Positions 17,427-26,481 of a stretch of DNA of 64,000 bases are shown one piece after another. How positions within the stretch are numbered: the stretch's first letter is position 1; each line of letters opens with the position of its first letter. Where the stretch lies: assembly GCA_035685165.1 (NCBI GenBank), contig DASRBI010000023.1, positions 237,584 to 301,583 on the forward strand, read 5' to 3'. The notes below the pieces were generated by a model. It was not told where the DNA came from, did no database searches, and worked only from the letters and a program-made list of their open reading frames with translations. Source of the stretch: DATFDN01 sp035685165 (lineage in GTDB: Bacteria; Pseudomonadota; Alphaproteobacteria; Acetobacterales; Acetobacteraceae). Both the position numbers and the translations under genes were made by a program.

Positions 17427-18284
17427 TCAGCCGCCCCGCACCGTGGCAAGCGCGAGATCGGGATAGTCGGTGATCAGCGCATCGACCCCCCAGGCGGCGA
17501 GACGAACCATCGCAGCCGGGTCGTTCACGGTCCAGGCGATCACGCGAAGGCCGAGCTCGTGCGCCTCTTTTACCTGATCCTGGGCGAGTGTCGCCCAGTC
17601 AGGCGCCCAGGCGTCGCCAAGGCGCCCGGCGGCGGCAACAGCGCGCGGCACCGAGCCGCCGAAGGCGCTTGGGTCGGCGCCGTCCCACCAGAGCGGCGCC
17701 GCCGCCACGGTCTCGGCACGGGTGAGCCAGGCGAGGCGAAGCTCCGGGAGCAGGCGCCGGACGAGACGCGGGCCGCGCCAGTCGAAGGATTCCACGACCG
17801 TCGTGCGTTCGGCGCCGGCGGCGCGGATGGCGGCGGCGACCGAAGCGGCCATCGCGGCAGGGGCGGCGGTCTCGGCCGGGCGGTCGGGAAGCGTTTTCAG
17901 CTCGATGATGAGCGGGGCGCGGAGGGCGAGCACCTCGGCGAGCGCGGGCACGCGCGCGCCGTCCCGCGGCGCCTGGCGGGGGAACGCGGCACGGGTCGCG
18001 CTGCCGGGCCGCAGCCTGCCCACATCGTAGCGCGCGAGAGCGGTGGCCGGCAGGGCGCGCAGCAGCGGGCCGGGCGGTTCGACCCAGGCGCCGGACGGAT
18101 CACGGGCGATATCGGGTGAGAGGCGCGGGTCGTGGCACAGCACCGGCACGCCGTCCGCGGTTAGCCCGATATCGATTTCGACCCCGTCGATCCCGAGTGC
18201 GAGCGCGCCCTGGATGCCTGCGAGAGTGTTCTCGGGAAACAGGCCGCGGGCGCCGCGATGACCCCAGATCTCGATGTCCGGCAT
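17427..18284 (-). CDS. Glycerophosphodiester phosphodiesterase
   Basis: A 285-residue TIM-barrel phosphodiesterase that frees glycerol-3-phosphate from deacylated phospholipids. The catalytic start WGHRGARGLFPENT is at 7-20, with the general acid/base His and Arg. VEIDIGLTADGVPVLCHDP follows with the metal-binding Glu and Asp. The C-terminal INTERNAL pattern LRVIAWTVNDPAAM and the terminal LITDYPDLA are typical. No signal peptide is present, so it resembles cytoplasmic UgpQ more than periplasmic GlpQ. Confidence 0.93.
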   Translation of the reverse strand: MPDIEIWGHRGARGLFPENTLAGIQGALALGIDGVEIDIGLTADGVPVLCHDPRLSPDIARDPSGAWVEPPGPLLRALPATALARYDVGRLRPGSATRAAFPRQAPRDGARVPALAEVLALRAPLIIELKTLPDRPAETAAPAAMAASVAAAIRAAGAERTTVVESFDWRGPRLVRRLLPELRLAWLTRAETVAAAPLWWDGADPSAFGGSVPRAVAAAGRLGDAWAPDWATLAQDQVKEAHELGLRVIAWTVNDPAAMVRLAAWGVDALITDYPDLALATVRGG

Positions 18285-18414
18285 AACCGGGGGCTAAACC
18301 AAGGCTTCGCGTGACCGCAAGTTAACGGCAACGCTGTCCTGGTTTACGCTATTGCTCCGGCGCCAGAACCCGGGCAGTGAACGCCCTGGCAGAAAAGTCA
18401 AGGGCCATCAGTCC

Positions 18415-21192
18415 ATGTTGAGAACCGCGTTGCAGCTGTCCACCGCGCTCGTGCTCGTCGCTGCGCTGGCGGCGCCGTGCGCGGCCGATGCGGCGGGCGC
18501 AGCCGACTACGCCAAGGCGGCCCAGGAGGCGGCGAAGAAGGGCGATCTGCAAACCGCGGAAATCGAGCTCCGCAACGCGGTGAAGGCCGACCCGCAGAAT
18601 GCCGCCTACCGCTTCGACCTGGCGGAGGTCGAGCTTAGTCTGAACGACCCCGCCTCGGCCGAACGCGACGCGCGGGCGGCGGCGGACCGCGGCTATGACA
18701 AGCATAAGGCGACGCTCCTGCTGGGCGAGACGCTGCTGCGGCAGGGACGCGGCAAGGATCTGTTGGCGGAGTTCGTGCCGAGCGGCGACGATCCCGAGCT
18801 GAAGGCCGACATCTACGTGCTGCGCGGGCAGGCGCAGATGCAGAACGGCGATCGTGCCGCTGCGCAGAACAGCTTCGCGCAGGCGGAGCAAATCTACCCG
18901 AACGGTGTCGCGGCCTGGATCGCCGACGCAAGGCTCGCGCTCGCCGACGGCGAGGTGTGGAAGGCCAAGGACCGCGTAGCCCACGCGCTCGCGCTGCAGC
19001 CGAAATCGCCCGAGGTGCGCGAGCTGAACGCGCTTGTGTTGCAATTTTCGGGCGACCGCGACGGCGCGCTGGATGCGCTGAACAAGCTCATCGCCGAACA
19101 GCCGCAGGCGATCCCCGCCCTGCTGCAACGGGCGGGGCTGCTGCTGTCGATGAACAAGCGCGACGAGGCGCGCAAGGATGTCGAGGCGGCGCTTGCGCTC
19201 GATCCGCGCAACCCGCAGGCGCGTTTCTATCAGGCGGAATTGCAGCTCGCCGACGGCAAGAACCGCGATGCGGAAGCCACGCTGCAGAAGCTTCAGCCGC
19301 TGTTCCCGTACTACCCGCGCGGTTATCTGCTGATGGCGATGGCGGCGGCACGCAACGGAGAGACCCAGGTGGCCGAGGATTCGGCCGCCACCTACATCTC
19401 GCACGTGCCGCAGGACGTCAGCGGCTACGCTTTGCTCGCCGAGCTCTATCTGCGGAGCAACCGCCCCGATCTTGCCTTGCAGCCGCTCAATCAGGCGGTG
19501 CAGGCCGGCAAGACGAACGCGGCGATCTATCAGATGCTCGGCCAGTCGGAGATGGCGGTGCGGCGGCCCGATCTGGCGGCGGATGCGTTCGCCAAGCTGC
19601 GGGAGCTTGTCCCCGACAACGTGCAGGCGATCGCCGAGAGCGCGGGCGCGCTTGCCGCCGCGGGCCGGTTCGATGACGCGCTGAGCCTCTTGCAGCAATC
19701 ACTGACGAAGAACCCGACCTCGCCCGAGCTGCAGGCGGCGCTGGTTTCGACCGCGCTCAGTTCCGGTGACATCGGCAAGGCGAACGCGGCGCTCGCCGAG
19801 GTGAAGAAAAGCGGGGGCAGTACGCCGGAAGTCGAAAACCTGACTGCCGCCGTGCAGATGGCGGATCTCGACGCTGACGGCGCCGTCGCCACCTTGCAGA
19901 AACTGGTCAAGGAGAAGCCGGATCTGTTGGCGGCGCGCACCAACCTTGCCCGGGCGCTAAGCCTGGCCGGGCGCGGGCAGGAGGCGGAGGCGGAACTCAA
20001 GACGGTGTTGCAGGCCGATCCGGCGTCGGAGCCCGCCCTGTCGATCATGGTCGCCAATGCCGAACGCACAAATCGGATGGCGGACGCCGTTGCGCTGCTC
20101 GAGAAAGCGCATCAGGCGCAGACCGCGAATGCGGGTCTCTCGCTCCAGCTCGGGGCGGCCTATCTGCGCGCCGGCCAGCCCGACAAGGCGCTGGCGTTGG
20201 CGCAGGAGATGGACAAACAGTCCGGGCAGCCGACGGTGGGCAGCCTGCATCTGAAGGCGGACGCTGAGATCGCCCTGAAGCAGCAAGACGATGCGCGCGA
20301 CACGCTGAACGCGCTGCTGAAGCTGGAGCCGCGCGACGTCAATGCGCGGCGTCAGCTTGTCTCGCTGCTGATACAGCGCAAGGACTACGAGGCGGCGCGG
20401 ACGGTGCTGACCGAGGGTATGGCCGCGACCCCGCGCAACTACCAGTTGGAGTTCGATTACGCGCTGGTCGATCTGAAAGCGTCAGGCCTGCAAAAAGCGT
20501 TGCAAACCGCTGATTCATTGCAGCGCGAGGATCAGACGTTCGCGCCGCTCGCGGCTTTGCGCGGCGATGTTTATCTCGCGGCCGGCCAGCCCGAGGATGC
20601 GGTCAAGGCCTACGAGCAGGCGATGGCGACCACCCCCTCGACGCTGTTGGTGACGCGGCTTGCCGCCGCATACGAGAAGGCAGGGCAGCTCGACAAGGCA
20701 CATACCGTGCTTGCCGACTGGATTGCCAAGAACCCGGCCGACTACACCGTGCTCGCGACATTGAGCGAGGTGGATATCGCGCTGCATCGCCTGAACGACG
20801 CGCAGGCGGAGCTGAAGAAGGTGGCCGCGGCGGACCCGCGCAACGGACTGATCCTGAACAACCTTGCCTGGGTCTCCCAGCAGCTCGGCGACAAGGACGC
20901 GCTCGCCATCGCGCAGAAGGCATATCTGCTCGCGCCGTCGCCGCAGACGGCCGATACGCTCGGCTGGATCCTGACCGAGCAGGGCGAGCCGGCGAAGGGG
21001 GCCGACCTGCTGCGGCAGGCGGTCGTCTCCGGCGATCCCCGCATCGCCTACCATCTTGCGGTGGCGCTGAAGGACACCGGGCAGAAGGACGAGGCGGTGA
21101 AGCTCTTGGACGCGGTGGTGAAGGTGCAGGGCACGTTCGGCGAGAAGGCCGACGCAGAGAAGCTGCTCGGGGAGATGACGAAGGGCTCCTGA
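18415..21192 (+). CDS. Exported TPR-repeat protein of the PrsT (PEP-CTERM system) type
   Basis: A 925-residue protein with a Sec signal (MLRTALQLSTALVLVAALA, cut near ADA) and then about twenty TPR-like repeats to the end. Examples are AAQEAAKKGDLQTAEIELRN, LLQRAGLLLSMNKRDEARKD and AAYEKAGQLDKAHTVLADW. Length, signal and repeat pattern match the XrtA/PEP-CTERM-system protein PrsT, which works with exopolysaccharide export. No exosortase, Wzx or Wzy gene is visible within the window. It is divergent from the glycerophosphodiesterase gene. The start was taken at 18415 since the 21 extra residues of the longer frame would spoil the signal. Confidence 0.8.
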   Translation: MLRTALQLSTALVLVAALAAPCAADAAGAADYAKAAQEAAKKGDLQTAEIELRNAVKADPQNAAYRFDLAEVELSLNDPASAERDARAAADRGYDKHKATLLLGETLLRQGRGKDLLAEFVPSGDDPELKADIYVLRGQAQMQNGDRAAAQNSFAQAEQIYPNGVAAWIADARLALADGEVWKAKDRVAHALALQPKSPEVRELNALVLQFSGDRDGALDALNKLIAEQPQAIPALLQRAGLLLSMNKRDEARKDVEAALALDPRNPQARFYQAELQLADGKNRDAEATLQKLQPLFPYYPRGYLLMAMAAARNGETQVAEDSAATYISHVPQDVSGYALLAELYLRSNRPDLALQPLNQAVQAGKTNAAIYQMLGQSEMAVRRPDLAADAFAKLRELVPDNVQAIAESAGALAAAGRFDDALSLLQQSLTKNPTSPELQAALVSTALSSGDIGKANAALAEVKKSGGSTPEVENLTAAVQMADLDADGAVATLQKLVKEKPDLLAARTNLARALSLAGRGQEAEAELKTVLQADPASEPALSIMVANAERTNRMADAVALLEKAHQAQTANAGLSLQLGAAYLRAGQPDKALALAQEMDKQSGQPTVGSLHLKADAEIALKQQDDARDTLNALLKLEPRDVNARRQLVSLLIQRKDYEAARTVLTEGMAATPRNYQLEFDYALVDLKASGLQKALQTADSLQREDQTFAPLAALRGDVYLAAGQPEDAVKAYEQAMATTPSTLLVTRLAAAYEKAGQLDKAHTVLADWIAKNPADYTVLATLSEVDIALHRLNDAQAELKKVAAADPRNGLILNNLAWVSQQLGDKDALAIAQKAYLLAPSPQTADTLGWILTEQGEPAKGADLLRQAVVSGDPRIAYHLAVALKDTGQKDEAVKLLDAVVKVQGTFGEKADAEKLLGEMTKGS

Positions 21193-21225
21193 ACCGCCGC
21201 GATCCCGACCGGGCGGCCGGCCGCG

Positions 21226-22401
21226 ATGCTGCGCCTGCTAACCTTCTCGACGCTTTATCCCCATGCGGGTCGGCCGAACCACGGCGTGTTCGTGGAGAAC
21301 CGGCTGCGCCAGCTTCTCGCCAGCGGCGAGGCGGCGAGCCTCGTGGTGGCGCCGGTGCCCTGGTTTCCGTCCACCGCACCGCGCTTCGGGGAATGGGCGG
21401 CGCACGCGCGCGCGCCGCAGAGCGAGCAGCGGCACGGGATCGACGTGCTGCATCCGCGCTATCCGGTGATCCCGAAGGCGGGCATGAGCCTGGCGCCGTG
21501 GCTGCTGTACCGTGCGATGCTGCCGGTGTTCGCCCGCCTGTTGCCGGGCGCGGGCATTCAAGCGATCGACGCGCATTATCTCTATCCCGATGGGGTGGCG
21601 GCCGTGTGGCTCGGGCGGCGGTTCGGGCTGCCGGTGGTGGCGACGGCGCGCGGGACGGACGTGAATTTCCTGCCGCGCTATGCGCTGCCCAGGCGGATGA
21701 TCCGCCGGGCGATGGCGGATGCGGCGGCGCTGGTGGCGGTGAGCGCGGCGCTGAAAGAGGCGATGGTCGCGCTCGGCGCGCCGGATGAAAAGGTGACGGT
21801 GCTCCGCAATGGTGTCGATACGCGGCTCTTTTGCCCGCCCGCCGACCGCGCCACGCTGCGCGCGCGGCTCGGGATCGCGGGACCCAGCTTGCTTTCGGTC
21901 GGGCACCTGATCGAGCGGAAGGGGCATCATCTCGTCATCGAGGCGGCGGCGCAGTTGCCGGGCGTACGGCTGGCGATCGTGGGCGAGGGGCCGGAGCGCG
22001 GAGCGCTGCTGGCGCTGATCGACCGGCTCGGGGTGCGGGACCGCGTGCGGCTGGTTGGCGCGGTGCCGCACGCGGAAATGCCGTCCTGGTACGGGGCGGC
22101 GGACGTGCTGGTGCTCGCCTCGTCGCGCGAGGGCTGGGCCAACGTGCTGCTGGAGGCGATGGCCTGCGGAACCCCCGTGGTGGCGACGAATATCTGGGGC
22201 AATCCCGAAGTGGTGCGGGCGCCGGAGGCGGGGCGCATCGTGGAGCGCAGCGCGGGTTCGATCGCCCAAGGCTGCGCGGCGCTGCTCGCTTCGCCGCCCG
22301 ATCGCGCGGCGACGCGCGCCTATGCCGAGGGGTTCAGTTGGGACGAGACGACGCGGGGGCAGTTGGCGCTGTTCGGGCGCGTAACCGGCGCGGCCGGATG
22401 A
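21226..22401 (+). CDS. Family 4-type glycosyltransferase
   Basis: A 391-residue GT-B enzyme. The N-terminal acceptor domain begins LLTFSTLYPHAGRPNHGVFVE. The inter-domain region has VTVLRNGVDTRLF. The donor domain has LLSVGHLIERKGHHLVIEA and the E-x7-E motif SSREGWANVLLEAMACGTPVV. It is 33 bp after the TPR gene, which suggests one transcript for making or exporting an exopolysaccharide. Sugar and linkage are not predictable. Confidence 0.9.
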   Translation: MLRLLTFSTLYPHAGRPNHGVFVENRLRQLLASGEAASLVVAPVPWFPSTAPRFGEWAAHARAPQSEQRHGIDVLHPRYPVIPKAGMSLAPWLLYRAMLPVFARLLPGAGIQAIDAHYLYPDGVAAVWLGRRFGLPVVATARGTDVNFLPRYALPRRMIRRAMADAAALVAVSAALKEAMVALGAPDEKVTVLRNGVDTRLFCPPADRATLRARLGIAGPSLLSVGHLIERKGHHLVIEAAAQLPGVRLAIVGEGPERGALLALIDRLGVRDRVRLVGAVPHAEMPSWYGAADVLVLASSREGWANVLLEAMACGTPVVATNIWGNPEVVRAPEAGRIVERSAGSIAQGCAALLASPPDRAATRAYAEGFSWDETTRGQLALFGRVTGAAG

Positions 22402-22709
22402 AAGCGACGCGCCCGCGGCGCAGGCGCAGGTGCCTGCGATTTCCACGGTTGCGTGGGCGGCGGTGAAGCCTGATCGTTGCGCGGCGGTGGCGCGTGCGGC
22501 GAGCTTGCGGCGGCGCCTGGTGAGCCGCCCGCCGCGCTCGGCCCATGGAAGCGCGGCGGCTTCCATCCGTGCCGCGATGTTCCGCTCTTGCTCGCTCGCC
22601 TCGCGTCCCCTGCGCCCGAGCATAGGCGAGTGACGCGGTTCCGTGCAGTCCCGCTTGTCTCCCCGCCTTGGTTCGGCTTTGAGTGGGCAGGCAGCAGGGA
22701 GAAAGCAGG
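22402..22709. other. Intergenic gap before the ABC-oxidase operon
   Basis: A 308-bp stretch with no gene that can be supported. A leftward frame can be read (around residues MLGRRGREASEQER), but it has no recognisable family motif and runs into the glycosyltransferase shadow. The promoter for the downstream operon should be here. A ribosome site GGGAG lies 5' of the binding-protein start. No riboswitch fold was recognised. Confidence 0.5.
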
Positions 22710-23738
22710 ATGCGCGCATGGACGGCGGCCGTTGCAGTTGCGGGTGGGCTGTTGCTGGCGGCGGGGCCGGCCGGGGCCGAGGATTTGTACGTCGCGGGAT
22801 ATGGCGGCTCATATGAGACCATCCTGCGCCAGAAGGTGTTTCCGGCCTTCGAGAAGGCGCACAACACGCGCATCGAATATGTTGCCGGCAACTCCACCGA
22901 CACGCTGGCGAAGCTCCAGGCGCAGAAGGGCCATCCCGACCTCGATGTCGCCATCATGGACGACGGGCCGATGTACCAGGCCAAGGCGCTCGGCTTCTGC
23001 GCCAAGTTGCAACCCGGCCCGGCCTACGCGCAGGTGTACGACATCGCGCACATGGGCGACGATGCGGTCGCGACCGGGATCGTCGCCACGGGCCTTGCCT
23101 ACGATGCGCGCGCGTTCGAAAGGCTCGGCTGGAAGCCGCCCGCCAGCTGGACCGATTTCGCCGACCCGAAATACAAGGGCAAGATCGCCATGCCGGGGAT
23201 CGACAACACCTACGGCTTGCAGGCGCTGATCATGTACGCGCGGCTGAACGGTGGCGGGGTGGAGAATATCGATCCCGGTTTCGAGTACATGATCCACAAG
23301 ATCGCACCCAACATCCGCGCCTTCGAATCCTCGCCGGGGCGGATGTCGGAGCTGTTCCAGAGCGGTGAGATCGTCGCCGCGATCTGGGGCAGCGGTCGGG
23401 TGAACGCGCTCGCCGACACCGGCTTTCCGATCAAGTTCGTCTATCCGAAGGAAGGCGCAATGGCGCTGTTCACCGCCGAATGCCCGGTCGCGGGCGCAAG
23501 GCACGCCGCGCTGGCCCAGCAGTTCGTCGACTACATGCTCTCGGCCGACGTGCAGCGCGCGGTGGCGGAGGCGGGGAACGGACCGGTGAACAAGACCGTG
23601 GAGCTGCCGCCCGCCGTTGCTGCGCGCGTGCCCTACGGTCCCGCGCAGATCGCGAAACTGGTGGCGCTCGACTGGACCAAGGTCAATCAGCAGCGTGACG
23701 CCTGGACCAAGCGGTGGAATCGCGAGGTGGAACGCTGA
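22710..23738 (+). CDS. ABC transporter periplasmic substrate-binding protein, polyamine/opine type
   Basis: A 342-residue binding protein with a Sec signal (MRAWTAAVAVAGGLLLAAG, cut near AGA). The mature part resembles PotD/PotF-type family 1 proteins: DLYVAGYGGSYETILRQKVF, DVAIMDDGPMYQAKALG, ASWTDFADPKYKGKIAMPG and IVAAIWGSGRVNAL. It is the first of eight closely packed genes. Polyamine-type binding proteins also capture opines and other amino-acid-derived compounds, which fits the oxidases downstream. The exact ligand is inference. Confidence 0.9.
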   Translation: MRAWTAAVAVAGGLLLAAGPAGAEDLYVAGYGGSYETILRQKVFPAFEKAHNTRIEYVAGNSTDTLAKLQAQKGHPDLDVAIMDDGPMYQAKALGFCAKLQPGPAYAQVYDIAHMGDDAVATGIVATGLAYDARAFERLGWKPPASWTDFADPKYKGKIAMPGIDNTYGLQALIMYARLNGGGVENIDPGFEYMIHKIAPNIRAFESSPGRMSELFQSGEIVAAIWGSGRVNALADTGFPIKFVYPKEGAMALFTAECPVAGARHAALAQQFVDYMLSADVQRAVAEAGNGPVNKTVELPPAVAARVPYGPAQIAKLVALDWTKVNQQRDAWTKRWNREVER

Positions 23739-23748
23739 GCGGGAGCCG

Positions 23749-24807
23749 ATGAGCTTCCTGCAGCTCGAATCCCTGACCTGCCGCTATGGCGATTTCTACG
23801 CCGTGCGCGATCTCGATCTGACGGTGGAGCAGGGCGAGTTCGTCTCCCTGCTCGGCCCGTCGGGCTGCGGAAAAACGACCACCTTGCAGATGATCGGCGG
23901 CTTCATCGAGCCCAGCGCCGGGACGGTGCGGATCGGCGGCGCGGACATGCGGCGCGTACCGGCGAACCGGCGCGGGATCGGCATCGTCTTCCAGTCCTAT
24001 GCGCTGTTTCCGCACATGCGCGTGGCGCAGAACGTGGCTTTCGGGCTCGAGATGCGGAAGGTGCCGCGCGCCGAGCGCGCCGAACGCGTGCGCCGCGCGC
24101 TGGCGATGGTGCATTTGGAGCACGCGGCGGACCGCTATCCGCGCCAGCTATCGGGAGGCCAGCAGCAGCGCGTGGCGCTGGCGCGGGCGCTGGTGATCGA
24201 GCCGCGCGTGCTGCTGCTCGATGAGCCGATGTCCAATCTGGATGCCAAGCTGCGCGAGGAGATGCAGCTCGAACTGCGGCGGCTGCAGCGGAGCTTGCGC
24301 GTCACCACGATCATGGTGACGCACGACCAGACCGAGGCGATGGCGCTGAGCGACCGCATCGCGCTGATGCGCGCGGGACGCATCGTGCAGGTGGACACGC
24401 CGCAGGCTGCCTATGACCGGCCGGCTGATTGGTTCGCCTCCAGCTTCCTCGGCAAGAGCAACAGTTTCCGCGCGCGCTGCGTGCCGGGCGGACTGCTGAC
24501 CGCGAGCGGCGTGCGCATCGCGGCGCCGGCGGGCGCGCCCGAGTCGGGCGAGGTGCTATGCGCGCTGCGGCCGGAGCGGCTGCGGATCACCCCGCCGGAG
24601 CAGGGGATGCTGCGCGCCACCGTGCAGTCGCGGATTTTCCTCGGCAGCCACTGGCTGTTGCAGACCGAGGGGGAGGCAGGCGAGCTGCTGGTGTATTTGC
24701 AGAACGCGACCGCGGCGGCGCCGCAGGAAGGCGACGCGATCGGACTTGCCTGGGAGCCGAGGAGCCTCGTGCTGCTGCCGCCCGACGAAGCGCCGGCGCA
24801 TGGCTGA
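23749..24807 (+). CDS. ABC transporter ATP-binding protein (PotA type)
   Basis: A 352-residue ATPase that powers the importer. Walker A GPSGCGKTT is at 36-44, the Q-loop is in GIVFQSYALFPHM, the signature is LSGGQQQRVALARAL, Walker B is VLLLDEPMSNLDAK and the switch His is in VTHDQTEAMALSD. A C-terminal TOBE-like domain follows, as in polyamine-type ATPases. It is 10 bp after the binding protein gene, and its end overlaps the first permease gene by 8 bp. Confidence 0.95.
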   Translation: MSFLQLESLTCRYGDFYAVRDLDLTVEQGEFVSLLGPSGCGKTTTLQMIGGFIEPSAGTVRIGGADMRRVPANRRGIGIVFQSYALFPHMRVAQNVAFGLEMRKVPRAERAERVRRALAMVHLEHAADRYPRQLSGGQQQRVALARALVIEPRVLLLDEPMSNLDAKLREEMQLELRRLQRSLRVTTIMVTHDQTEAMALSDRIALMRAGRIVQVDTPQAAYDRPADWFASSFLGKSNSFRARCVPGGLLTASGVRIAAPAGAPESGEVLCALRPERLRITPPEQGMLRATVQSRIFLGSHWLLQTEGEAGELLVYLQNATAAAPQEGDAIGLAWEPRSLVLLPPDEAPAHG

Positions 24808-25687
24808 GGCGGCGATCGCGGCGCGGCCGGCCGCGCGCCGCACGACAGTGATGCCGTATTGGCTCTGCGCGCCGGCGCTCGCGCTCTATGGCCTGCTGCT
24901 GGCCGCGCCGCTCGCCATGATTTTCGTGCTGAGCTTCAATGGGTTCAGCGACACCAAAGGCATCCTGCCGACCTACTCGCTCGCCAATTACGTGAGCGTG
25001 CTCACCGATCCCTATTATCAGCGCATCTATCTCCGTACGCTGCGGATCGCGCTGATCACGACGGCGATTTGCACGTTGATCGGCACGCCGGAGGCGTGGA
25101 TCTTGAGCCGGCTCGATCCGCGCTGGCGCGGCGTCTCGCTGCTTGTCGTGCTCGGCCCGCTGCTGATCTCGGTGGTGGTCCGCACGCTCGGCTGGACGAT
25201 CCTGTTCGCGCGCGAGGGGCTGCTCAATCAGGCGCTGCTCGGGCTTGGCCTGGCCGAACGGCCTGTCGACCTGCTTTACACCGAGACCGGCATCGTCGTC
25301 GCACTCGTGCATGTGCTGGTGCCGTTCATGGTGATCGCGGTGTGGACCGCGCTGCGGCTTGTCGATCCGGCGGGCGAAGCGGCCGCGCTGTCGCTCGGGG
25401 CCTCCAAGGCAAAGGTGTTCCGGCGGGTCGTGCTGCCGCAGGCGCTGCCGGGCGTGCTGTCGGGCAGCCTGATCGTGTTTTCACTCGCCGCCAGCGCGTT
25501 CGCCACGCCGGCACTGATTGGCGGGCGGCGGCTGAAAGTGGCGGCGACCTCAATCTACGACAATTTCCTGTTCACCCTGGACTGGCCGACCGGCGCGGCG
25601 ATCGCCGTGATCCTGGTCGCGTGCGTGATGGCGATCGTGCTTCTGTGGAGCCGCGTGCTGGAGCGGCGTGACGCGGTGCGCGCATGA
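24800..25687 (+). CDS. ABC transporter permease (PotB type)
   Basis: A 295-residue inner-membrane permease with about six hydrophobic helices. The EAA loop is readable as GEAAALSLGASKAKVFRRVVLP. An N-terminal helix lies at about 16-40 (LCAPALALYGLLLAAPLAMI). The start MAEAAIAARP was chosen because it overlaps the ATPase end by 8 bp; the longer frame adds 18 residues of no family match. It pairs with the next permease to form the channel. Confidence 0.93.
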   Translation: MAEAAIAARPAARRTTVMPYWLCAPALALYGLLLAAPLAMIFVLSFNGFSDTKGILPTYSLANYVSVLTDPYYQRIYLRTLRIALITTAICTLIGTPEAWILSRLDPRWRGVSLLVVLGPLLISVVVRTLGWTILFAREGLLNQALLGLGLAERPVDLLYTETGIVVALVHVLVPFMVIAVWTALRLVDPAGEAAALSLGASKAKVFRRVVLPQALPGVLSGSLIVFSLAASAFATPALIGGRRLKVAATSIYDNFLFTLDWPTGAAIAVILVACVMAIVLLWSRVLERRDAVRA

Positions 25688-26481
25688 GACGCAACGGCGC
25701 CCTCGCGCTCGGCTTTCACGCGCTGTTCATGGCGTTCATGCTGGCGCCGCTCCTCGTCGTCGCGCTGGTGGCGTTCACGCCCGAAGGATATTTGTCGTTG
25801 CCGGTGCATGGGCCGTCGCTGCGCTGGTTCCGCACGATCCTCGACTATCCGGATTTCATCGCCTCCTTCTGGATCAGCATCGAGCTCGGCCTGTCGTCGG
25901 CCACCCTGGCGAGCCTGTGTATCCTGCCGGCGGCGCTGGCGATCGCGCGCTATGCGTTTCCGGGACGCGGTGCACTCGTGGCGTTCGTGATGTCGCCCTT
26001 GATGATCCCGGCGGTGGTGCTAGGCGTCGGCTTGCTGCGCTTCCTGACGATCTTCCAGATCGAGGGCACGTTCATCGGCATCATGCTGTGCCATGCGGTG
26101 GTGATCGGCCCCTATGTGCTGCGGATGCTGCTGGCCGCGGTGGGTGGCGTGGACCGCAATATCGAGCGGGCGGCGCTCTCGCTCGGCGCATCAAACTTCG
26201 CCGCCTTTCGCCGCGTGACCTTGCCGATGCTGATGTCCGGGCTGGTCGGCGGGTGGATATTGGCGTTCATCGCCTCGTTTGACGAACTGACGGTGACGAT
26301 CTTCGTCTCCTCGCCGCAGGTCACGCCGCTGCCAGTGCGGCTCTTTTCGCACATCGCCGAGACCACTGACCCGCTGGTGGCCTCGGTTTCGGCCGTGATC
26401 ATGGCGATCTCCACCCTCCTTCTGCTGCTGCTCGACCGGTTGTACGGCATCGACCGCCTGTTCTCGGGAGGGGCGGCATGA
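25684..26481 (+). CDS. ABC transporter permease (PotC type)
   Basis: A 265-residue permease, second of the pair. It has six hydrophobic segments and the EAA loop ERAALSLGASNFAAFRRVTLP. The ATGA overlap with the first permease indicates coupled translation. The C-terminus overlaps the following oxidoreductase start by 4 bp, tying transport to catabolism. Confidence 0.93.
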   Translation: MRRNGALALGFHALFMAFMLAPLLVVALVAFTPEGYLSLPVHGPSLRWFRTILDYPDFIASFWISIELGLSSATLASLCILPAALAIARYAFPGRGALVAFVMSPLMIPAVVLGVGLLRFLTIFQIEGTFIGIMLCHAVVIGPYVLRMLLAAVGGVDRNIERAALSLGASNFAAFRRVTLPMLMSGLVGGWILAFIASFDELTVTIFVSSPQVTPLPVRLFSHIAETTDPLVASVSAVIMAISTLLLLLLDRLYGIDRLFSGGAA

